Shown piece by piece: positions 57,995-64,000 of a stretch of DNA of 64,000 nucleotides (position 1 is its first letter; every line of letters begins with the position of its first letter). The notes under the pieces are model-generated. The model worked only from the letters and a program-made list of their open reading frames with translations. It was not told the DNA's origin and searched no databases. Position numbers and translations under genes: made by a program. Source of the stretch: Solihabitans fulvus (GTDB lineage Bacteria > Actinomycetota > Actinomycetes > Mycobacteriales > Pseudonocardiaceae). Location: contig NZ_VUOB01000038.1 in the NCBI RefSeq assembly GCF_008386585.1, positions 1-64,000 of the forward strand, read 5' to 3'.

Positions 57995-60010
57995 GTGCCG
58001 TACCCGGCAGACCGTGAGCGGGACCGCCCCTGGGTGATGCGCACCTACGCGGGACACTCGTCCGCCGCGGCATCCAACGAGCTGTACCGCAGGAACCTCG
58101 CGAAGGGGCAGACCGGCCTCTCGGTCGCGTTCGACCTGCCGACCCAGACCGGCTACGACCCCGACCACGAGCTGGCCAGGGGCGAGGTCGGCAAGGTCGG
58201 CGTGCCGGTCAGCCACATCGGCGACATGCGCCAGCTGTTCGACCAGATCCCGCTCGCCGAGGCCAACACCTCGATGACGATCAACGCGACGGCCATGTGG
58301 CTGTTCGCGCTCTACGTCAGCGTGGCGCAGGAGCAGGCCGAGGCGGCCGGCCAGGACGTCGGCGAGGTGCTGGCGAAGCTGGCCGGCACCACCCAGAACG
58401 ACATCATCAAGGAGTACCTGTCCAGGGGGACCTATGTGTTCCCGCCCGCGCCGAGCATGCGGCTGATCACCGACATGGTGGCGTGGACGGTCTCCACCGT
58501 GCCGAAGTGGAACCCGATCAACATCTGTAGCTACCACCTCCAGGAGGTCGGCGCGACGCCGGTCCAGGAGGTCGCCTACGCGATGTGCACCGCGATCGCG
58601 GTGCTCGACACCGTGCGCGACTCGGGCCAGGTGCCGCCGGAGCGGTTCGGCGACGTGGTCGCGCGCATCTCCTTCTTCGTCAACGCCGGCGTGCGGTTCG
58701 TCGAGGAGATGTGCAAGATGCGGGCGTTCGGCGCGCTCTGGGACGAGATCACCCGGGAGCGCTACGGCATCACCGACCCCAAGCAGCGCCGGTTCCGGTA
58801 CGGCGTGCAGGTCAACTCGCTCGGCCTGACCGAGGCGCAGCCCGAGAACAACGTGCAGCGCATCGTGCTGGAGATGCTGGCGGTCTCGCTGTCCCGCGAC
58901 GCGCGGGCCCGCGCCATCCAGCTGCCGGCGTGGAACGAGGCGCTCGGCCTGCCGCGCGCCTGGGACCAGCAGTGGGCGCTGCGCATGCAGCAGGTGCTCG
59001 CGTACGAGACGGACCTGTTGGAATACCAGGACATCTTCGACGGCTCGCACGTGATCGAAGCCAAGGTGGACGAGATCGTGCGCGGCGCGCGCGAGGAGAT
59101 CGACCGCGTGCAGGCGATGGGCGGCGCGGTCGCGGCCGTCGAGAGCGGTTACATGAAGTCCAGCCTGGTCGGCTCGATGGTGGAGCGCCGACGCAGGGTG
59201 GAGTCGGGCGAGGACGTCGTCGTCGGCGTGAACCGCTTCGACACCACCGAGGCCAGCCCGTTGCAGGCCGAGGGCGCGAAGGCGATCGAGACCATCGACC
59301 CCGCCGTCGAGCGGCACGCGGTCGAGGCGATGCGCGAGTGGCGCGCCGGCCGCGACCAGGCTTCGGTCGACGCCGCGCTGGACGGGCTGCGCGAGGCGGC
59401 GAAGACCGAGGCGAACCTCGTCGACGCGACGATCGCGTGCGCGCGGGCCGGGGTGACCACCGGCGAGTGGTCCCAGGCGCTGCGGGAGACCTTCGGCGAG
59501 TACCGGGCACCGACCGGGGTGTCCGGCGCGGCCGGTTCCGGCGAGGCGGCGGCCGGGTTGGCGCAGGTGCGCGACCGGGTCAGGGCGACCGGCGAGGAGA
59601 TCGGGGAGCGGCTGCGCATCCTGGTCGGCAAGCCGGGGCTGGACGGCCACTCCAACGGCGCGGAGCAGATCGCCGTGCGGGCCCGCGACGTCGGCTTCGA
59701 GGTCGTGTACCAGGGCATCCGGCTGACCCCGGCGCAGATCGTGTCGGCCGCCGTGCAGGAGGGCGTGCACGTCGTCGGCCTTTCGGTGCTGTCCGGCTCG
59801 CACCTCGAGGTCGTGCCGGCCGTGGTGGCCGGGCTGCGCGAGGCCGGCGCCGAGGACGTGCCGGTGATCGTCGGCGGCATCATCCCGCCGGAGGACGCCG
59901 AAGCCCTGCTGCGGCAGGGCGTAGCGCGGGTGTTCACGCCAAAGGACTACGACCTCACCGCGATCATGAACGGCATCGTCGACGTGGTCCGCGAGGCGCA
60001 CGGCCGCTGA
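57995..60010 (+). CDS. meaA: B12-dependent acyl-CoA mutase, MeaA/Ecm type
   Basis: Single-chain adenosylcobalamin-dependent carbon-skeleton mutase of 671 residues. It is closest in feel to ethylmalonyl-CoA mutase (MeaA/Ecm), which interconverts ethylmalonyl-CoA and methylsuccinyl-CoA, rather than the two-subunit methylmalonyl-CoA mutase. It has the barrel start VMRTYAGHSSAAASNELYRR, FDLPTQTGYDPDHELA, NTSMTINATAMWL and the C-terminal B12 domain with DGHSNGAEQIA (DxHxxG, about 548). GTG 57995 follows GGGAGG. No crotonyl-CoA carboxylase gene is in the window, so the pathway role is not proven. Confidence 0.92.
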   Translation: MPYPADRERDRPWVMRTYAGHSSAAASNELYRRNLAKGQTGLSVAFDLPTQTGYDPDHELARGEVGKVGVPVSHIGDMRQLFDQIPLAEANTSMTINATAMWLFALYVSVAQEQAEAAGQDVGEVLAKLAGTTQNDIIKEYLSRGTYVFPPAPSMRLITDMVAWTVSTVPKWNPINICSYHLQEVGATPVQEVAYAMCTAIAVLDTVRDSGQVPPERFGDVVARISFFVNAGVRFVEEMCKMRAFGALWDEITRERYGITDPKQRRFRYGVQVNSLGLTEAQPENNVQRIVLEMLAVSLSRDARARAIQLPAWNEALGLPRAWDQQWALRMQQVLAYETDLLEYQDIFDGSHVIEAKVDEIVRGAREEIDRVQAMGGAVAAVESGYMKSSLVGSMVERRRRVESGEDVVVGVNRFDTTEASPLQAEGAKAIETIDPAVERHAVEAMREWRAGRDQASVDAALDGLREAAKTEANLVDATIACARAGVTTGEWSQALRETFGEYRAPTGVSGAAGSGEAAAGLAQVRDRVRATGEEIGERLRILVGKPGLDGHSNGAEQIAVRARDVGFEVVYQGIRLTPAQIVSAAVQEGVHVVGLSVLSGSHLEVVPAVVAGLREAGAEDVPVIVGGIIPPEDAEALLRQGVARVFTPKDYDLTAIMNGIVDVVREAHGR

Positions 60011-60018
60011 GCCGGGTG

Positions 60019-60062
60019 TCGTCGTGGTGTCGCGACCGTGCGATGGCGCGGCACCACGACGA
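60019..60062. terminator. Bidirectional hairpin terminator
   Basis: TCGTCGTGGTGTCGCG (60019-60034) pairs with CGCGGCACCACGACGA (60047-60062), with one G-T pair. It lies between the convergent mutase and flotillin genes. Confidence 0.75.
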
Positions 60063-60121
60063 ACCTGCGGCGGCAGCCCCGCTCCGGGCTCCTGCCGCCG
60101 CACGTTCCGCGCGGTGACCAA

Positions 60122-61252
60122 TCAGCCAGAGGTGATCTCGCCCCTGGACTCCTCGTCGGACTTCCCGGTCGAGGCCGAACCGAGGCCCTTCTTCACCGAG
60201 TCGAGGATCGCCAGACCCTGGCCGACCAGCCCGGCGGCGATCTCGCCGAGACCGTCCGAGCCGTTCAGGATGTTGATGTTGGCGCCGCTGAGGCCATGCG
60301 CCGCCTCCTTGACGATCTGCGGCAGCTGCTCGACGACCATCTTGTCCAGCGCGACCCGGTTGTGCGACGCGGCGGCCGCGGCCTGAATCGTCATCCGCTC
60401 CGCGTCGGCCTGCGCCAGGATGCGGATCCGCTCCGCCTCGGCCTGCGCCGGCTTGACCACCTCGGCGACCAGCTGCTGCTGCCGCAGCTCCGCCTCGCGC
60501 TGGGCCAGCTCGGTCTGCATGGCGATGACCTCGCGCTGTGCCTGCGCCTGCGCGAGCGGTCCGGCCTGGCTCGCGTGCGCCTGCGCACCGTCCACCTCGG
60601 CCTGGTACTGCGCCTGCAGGATCGAGGTCTGCCGCGCGTACTCCGCCTGCGCCCGCTGCGACTTCTGCTCGGCCTCGGCGGCGGCCTGGTTGGCCTGCGC
60701 CTGCGCGATCTTCGCCTGCCGCTGGATGGCCGCGTTGTGCGGGGCGGCCATCGCCGCGATGTAGCCGAGCTTCATATCGTCGATCGACTGGATCTGTAGC
60801 GCGTCGATGGTCAGGCCGATCGCGGCCATCTCGTCCTTGGAGCCGTCGAGCACCTCGGTGGCCAGCTTCTGCCGCTCGCGGACGATCTCCTCGACGGTCA
60901 TCGAGCCCACGATCGACCGCAGGTGACCCGCGAAGATCCGGCCGGCCAGGACCTCCATCTGGTTCTGGTCGGACAGGAACCGCTGCGCCGCGTTGACGAT
61001 GCTCTCCGGGTCGTTGCCGACCTTGAACGCGATCACCGCCCGCACGTACAGGGCGATGCCCTGCTGGGTGAGGCACGTCTCGGCGACCTCGGCCTCACAC
61101 ATCGACAGCGTGAGGAACCGGACCTTGCGGAACAGCGGGATCACGAACGCCCCGTGGCCGGTGACGACCCGGAACGGGCTGCCGCCCGCGCGCCCCTTGC
61201 CCCCCGAGATCAGCATCGCCTGGTCGGGCGCGGGAACCTTGTAACCGAACAT
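60122..61252 (-). CDS. Flotillin-like SPFH-domain protein
   Basis: A 376-residue flotillin-like protein. Residues 1-180 form the SPFH domain (GHGAFVIPLFRKVRFLTLSMCEAEV, GHLRSIVGSMTVEEIVRERQKLA). Residues 185-290 form a long Ala/Gln/Glu/Arg coiled coil (QANQAAAEAEQKSQRAQAEYARQ) typical of flotillins, and the C-terminus has GLSGANINILNGSDGLGEI. Flotillins organise membrane microdomains. There is no membrane helix at the N-terminus, so attachment may be by hairpin, acylation or the NfeD partner encoded just upstream. Confidence 0.9.
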   Translation of the reverse strand: MFGYKVPAPDQAMLISGGKGRAGGSPFRVVTGHGAFVIPLFRKVRFLTLSMCEAEVAETCLTQQGIALYVRAVIAFKVGNDPESIVNAAQRFLSDQNQMEVLAGRIFAGHLRSIVGSMTVEEIVRERQKLATEVLDGSKDEMAAIGLTIDALQIQSIDDMKLGYIAAMAAPHNAAIQRQAKIAQAQANQAAAEAEQKSQRAQAEYARQTSILQAQYQAEVDGAQAHASQAGPLAQAQAQREVIAMQTELAQREAELRQQQLVAEVVKPAQAEAERIRILAQADAERMTIQAAAAASHNRVALDKMVVEQLPQIVKEAAHGLSGANINILNGSDGLGEIAAGLVGQGLAILDSVKKGLGSASTGKSDEESRGEITSG

Positions 61253-61260
61253 GATGTCTC

Positions 61261-61491
61261 CTAGTTCGCGATGTGTCCTGGGGAGACGGGCGGCTCAGTC
61301 CAGGCGACGACGTGCACCTTGCGCGGGCCAAGGTCTTCCACGACCAACACGGTCGTGCCCTTGGGCAGCGGTTCGTCCGACCACGCCAGGTAGGTCTCGG
61401 ATCCCCCACGAATCCGCAGACGCACTTCCCCCGGTCCGGCGAGCCCACGCGTGCCGAACGTGAGTGCACCGGTGTAGCCGACGACGCTCAT
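61261..61491 (-). CDS. NfeD-like OB-fold protein
   Basis: A 76-residue protein of short NfeD type, beginning MSVVGYTGALTFGTRGLAGPG. It has a small beta-barrel pattern (GEVRLRIRGGSETYLAWSDEPLPKGTTVLVVEDLGPRKVHVVAW), the C-terminal OB domain of NfeD without membrane helices. It lies 8 bp upstream of the flotillin gene; NfeD-flotillin pairs are a conserved arrangement in which NfeD likely assists assembly. Confidence 0.85.
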   Translation of the reverse strand: MSVVGYTGALTFGTRGLAGPGEVRLRIRGGSETYLAWSDEPLPKGTTVLVVEDLGPRKVHVVAWTEPPVSPGHIAN

Positions 61492-61599
61492 CGCCTATCG
61501 ACCCCCACTCCCTCGCCTCAGCCAGGATGTTGCTGGAGCCTGGCACGACGGCCAGGGGCCGGACAGTGTTTCTAAGGAAGGCTTGATCAATCCGATGCG

Positions 61600-62235
61600 T
61601 CAGGCGTCGAGCGCGACCCGGAGGCCGAGCGCGACCAGCACGACTCCTGTCGCCCGCTCGAACGCGATGCGCACCCGCCGCCTGGTCAGCACCCGGCCGA
61701 ATGCGGCCACGAGCAGCGAGAACACCCTCCACCACAGTACGGCGATGCCGAGGAAGATCGCGGCAAGCACGGCCGAGGTCGCCATCCTCGGTTCGCCGGC
61801 CGACACGAACTGGGGCAGCAGGGTCAGGAACAGCAGCGCGATCTTCACGTTCAGCACGTTGCTCAGCACGCCCTGGCGGAACGCGGAGCCCCGGCTGATG
61901 GCGTCGGCTGCCTGTTCGACCTCGTTGACCTGCCCGACCGGCTGGGCGGCGCGGCGGGACTTCCACAGCGCGGTCGCGCCGAGGTACACCAGGTACGCGG
62001 CCCCGGCGAGCCGCACCACGGTGTAGGCCGACGCGGAGGCGGCCAGCAGCGCCGACAGACCGACCACGGCGGCGGTGGCGTGCACCGCGATGCCGGCGCA
62101 GCAGCCAAGACCGGTCCACCAGGCCATCCGGGAACCGCCGCGCACGCCGTTGCGCAGCACCAGGGCCATGTCCGGCCCGGGTGTCACCGTGAGGACCGCG
62201 ACGACGACCAGGAACGGCAGCAGCTGCGTGGGCAC
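61600..62235 (-). CDS. LysE/RhtB-family amino acid exporter
   Basis: A 211-residue inner-membrane exporter with six hydrophobic segments. The family start is clear: LLPFLVVVAVLTVTPGPDMALVLRNGVRGGSRMAWWTGLG. Further on, RLAGAAYLVYLGATALWKSRR and FRQGVLSNVLNVKIALLFLTLLPQF match LysE members. It would export an amino acid or derivative such as homoserine, threonine or lysine. GTG 62235. No regulator is adjacent. Confidence 0.92.
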   Translation of the reverse strand: MPTQLLPFLVVVAVLTVTPGPDMALVLRNGVRGGSRMAWWTGLGCCAGIAVHATAAVVGLSALLAASASAYTVVRLAGAAYLVYLGATALWKSRRAAQPVGQVNEVEQAADAISRGSAFRQGVLSNVLNVKIALLFLTLLPQFVSAGEPRMATSAVLAAIFLGIAVLWWRVFSLLVAAFGRVLTRRRVRIAFERATGVVLVALGLRVALDA

Positions 62236-62283
62236 CCGGTCAGGCTAACGCGGGTCCCGGCCGGGTGGGACTAGCGTCGTCGT

Positions 62284-63057
62284 GTGACCGACTACCAACA
62301 CCTGATCGTCGCGCGCGACGGGGACGTCGTGCGCATCACCATGAACCGTCCCGCCCGCCGCAACTCGCTGTCCGAGGACCACCTCGCCGAGCTGCTCGCG
62401 GCGTTCCGGGAGGCGGGCGAGTCGGACGCCACCGGCATCGTCCTCGCGGGCAACGGGCCGGTGTTCTCGGCGGGGCACGACTTCGGTGACGTGTCCTCCC
62501 GCGACCTCGACGGCGTCCGCAGGCTGCTCGAACTGTGCACGGAGCTGATGCGCACCATCGAGTCGGTGCCGCAGGTGGTGGTCGCCAGGGTGCACGCGCT
62601 GGCCACCGCGGCCGGCTGCCAACTGGTGGCTTCCTGCGACCTCGCGGTGGCCGCCGAGTCGGCCGGGTTCGCGCTGCCCGGCGGCAAGGGCGGCTGGTTC
62701 TGCCACACCCCGGCGGTGCCGGTGGCGCGGGCCATCGGCCGCAAGCGGCTGATGGAGATGGCGTTGACCGGGGACGTCGTCGCCGCGCACACCGCGGCGG
62801 AATGGGGCCTGGTCAACCACGTGGTCGCGGACGAGGAGCTGGACGCGGCGGTCGACGCGCTGCTGGCCAGGGCGACGCGGGGGAGCAGGTCGAGCAAGGG
62901 GTACGGCAAGCAGACCATCTACGCCCAGCTGGACCGGCCGGAGGCGGATGCCTACGAGATCGCCGTCGAGGCGATGGCCGCCGCGTCGCAGACCCCGGCG
63001 GCCAAGGAGGGCATGGCGGCGTTCCTGGCCAAGCGCCAGCCCGTCTGGCCGGACTAA
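62284..63057 (+). CDS. Enoyl-CoA hydratase/isomerase family protein
   Basis: A 257-residue crotonase-fold enzyme. NRPARRNSLSEDHLAELLAAFREA, AGNGPVFSAGHDFGDV (oxyanion-hole start), and ALATAAGCQLVASCDLAVAAESAGFALPGGKGGWFCHTPAVPVARAIGRKRLMEMALTG show the family. The two catalytic Glu residues of true hydratases are not clearly present: one position is in the AATAAGCQLVAS segment and the next in GGKGGWFC. A hydratase role is therefore uncertain, and isomerase or another crotonase chemistry is possible. GTG 62284. Confidence 0.85.
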   Translation: MTDYQHLIVARDGDVVRITMNRPARRNSLSEDHLAELLAAFREAGESDATGIVLAGNGPVFSAGHDFGDVSSRDLDGVRRLLELCTELMRTIESVPQVVVARVHALATAAGCQLVASCDLAVAAESAGFALPGGKGGWFCHTPAVPVARAIGRKRLMEMALTGDVVAAHTAAEWGLVNHVVADEELDAAVDALLARATRGSRSSKGYGKQTIYAQLDRPEADAYEIAVEAMAAASQTPAAKEGMAAFLAKRQPVWPD

Positions 63058-63161
63058 CGGCCCGACTCACGACTTCGACTCAGGACTCCGACTAACGGCC
63101 CCGGTCCCGCGAACGCTGGCCGCGTGTCCGCCGCCGCCCCGGCCCCAGAACGACCTGGGCC

Positions 63162-64000
63162 TCAGGCCGATGGGCAGGCCGGCAGGCGGAGTTCCTGGTT
63201 GGGGCTGGTCGGCCTGGTCTCGTCGACGACGCGTTCGAGTTCCTGCTGCGTGACCGGCCGGTTCGCCATCGCGCACTTGGCCAGGTAGCCCATGGCCACC
63301 GCGCCCGACTGACGGGGATGCAGGCCGGCGCCGTCGCCCGGTTTGGCGTGGCTGCCGTTGGTCCAGGAGTGCGCGTCGTCGGCGCACGCGTCGTGGCCGG
63401 TCCAGTGCCCGAAGCTGTCGACGAACGTGGTGAACTTCGCGTTGTCGGGGGCCTGGGCGGCGGCGCGCATCGCCGCGTCGAGGCGCTCGGTGAGGTCGTG
63501 GAACCAGGCCACGTCGCCGTCGGCGAGCCGCAGCCGCGTCCGGCACGGGTGGTCCGGCGACTGGGTGGCCGGCGCGTACTGGCCGTAGCCGATCAGCAAC
63601 ACCCTGGCGTAGGGCGACTTGTGGTGAATGATGCTGAGCGCCTGCGTCAGCGATTTGCGGACCGAGCTGACCCGCTCGTCGATGCCCTTCGCGTTGGGCA
63701 GAGTGGCCGCGCTGTCCTTGCACGGCGATTTGTCCCAGGCGCGCGCGGCGAGCCGGGGACAGTCGGTGCCGAACAGCCGCAACAAATTGATGTCGTTCGA
63801 ACCGACCGTCAGCGACACCATTTTGGTGTCCTGCCGCAATGCGGCGAGCTGCGGTGGCGCCGGGTCGGCGGAAAGGAATCCGCCGCGCACCTGGGACGAA
63901 TAGAGATTGTCCGCAGTGGCCCCGGAACAGGACGCGTCGGTGAAGCTCGCGACGCCGATGCTGCGGGATAGCAGCGCTGGGTAACTGTTCGCTGACCTGC
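63162..64000 (-). CDS. SGNH/GDSL-type lipase or esterase, 5' end outside window
   Basis: Partial gene running off the right edge; at least 279 residues are present and the true N-terminus (signal peptide and the GDS block with the nucleophilic Ser) lies beyond 64000. Visible parts are ANSYPALLSRSIG, TDASCSGATADNL, LTVGSNDINLLRL (block III, GxND), VLLIGYGQYAP and the late HPRQSG (block V His). Cys residues at several places suggest disulfides, so the enzyme is probably secreted. The in-frame GTG at 63890 is internal, because homologous sequence continues upstream of it. Confidence 0.85.
   Translation of the reverse strand, partial: RSANSYPALLSRSIGVASFTDASCSGATADNLYSSQVRGGFLSADPAPPQLAALRQDTKMVSLTVGSNDINLLRLFGTDCPRLAARAWDKSPCKDSAATLPNAKGIDERVSSVRKSLTQALSIIHHKSPYARVLLIGYGQYAPATQSPDHPCRTRLRLADGDVAWFHDLTERLDAAMRAAAQAPDNAKFTTFVDSFGHWTGHDACADDAHSWTNGSHAKPGDGAGLHPRQSGAVAMGYLAKCAMANRPVTQQELERVVDETRPTSPNQELRLPACPSA

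Overview
This is a high-GC actinobacterial chromosome segment, most likely from the order Pseudonocardiales. Three things support that: strong G/C third-position codon bias, frequent GTG/TTG starts, and a long block at about 32.2-57.5 kb whose order (argS-lysA-hom-thrC-thrB-rho-rpmE-prfA-prmC-sua5-wecA-atpI-atpBEFHAGDC-DUF2550-[pduO]-murA) matches, apart from small insertions, the Rv1292-Rv1315 order I know from Mycobacterium tuberculosis. The species cannot be named from this window.

Left part (1-32 kb) is accessory and variable. The window opens inside the target duplication of an IS701-family element (1-1432) that sits directly against the ribosome binding site of a PhoA-type alkaline phosphatase. 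A LuxR-type regulator with a degenerate receiver follows. Next is a DNA-alkylation-damage cluster (4.2-7.8 kb): a PF09859-type 2OG-Fe(II) oxygenase, transcribed divergently from an overlapping operon of an ECF sigma factor, an Ogt/Ada fusion with the Ada zinc domain at the C-terminus, a small unknown protein, and alkB broken by one in-frame TGA. Then come a two-component system, a glutamyl-tRNA synthetase of clostridial type, a CMD-family protein, a TetR/MFS pair with a double operator, a methyltransferase, two tandemly duplicated KOW-like small genes, lipoproteins, an ATC-hydrolase-like protein, and tRNA-Arg(CCG) with an intrinsic terminator and an integrase remnant beside it. An EphD-like hydrolase/SDR fusion, a large secreted GH92 alpha-mannosidase, an amino-acid permease with a divergent ROK regulator, a TIGR00027-type methyltransferase and a DUF3105/DUF305 pair complete this part.

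The central block (32-57.5 kb) is housekeeping. It contains arginyl-tRNA synthetase, lysine and threonine biosynthesis with overlapping start/stop codons, Rho with a very long disordered insert, ribosomal protein L31, release factor 1 and its methyltransferase, tRNA threonylcarbamoylation (Sua5), a WecA-type cell-wall enzyme, the complete F1Fo ATP synthase, a cobalamin adenosyltransferase and MurA with Asp117 in place of the catalytic Cys. A secreted amidase-like protein and a small membrane protein are inserted between rho and rpmE, and a 160-bp imperfect palindrome lies between wecA and atpI.

The right end (57.5-64 kb) holds a perfect 55-bp palindrome, a MeaA/Ecm-type B12-dependent mutase, an NfeD/flotillin pair, a LysE exporter, an enoyl-CoA hydratase and a truncated SGNH lipase. 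The mutase needs adenosylcobalamin, which the nearby PduO enzyme would make. The most unusual items are the sigma/permuted-Ada alkylation module with its interrupted alkB, the IS whose transposase takes its stop codon from the target duplication, and the non-coding palindromes. I see no CRISPR array, rRNA or origin.
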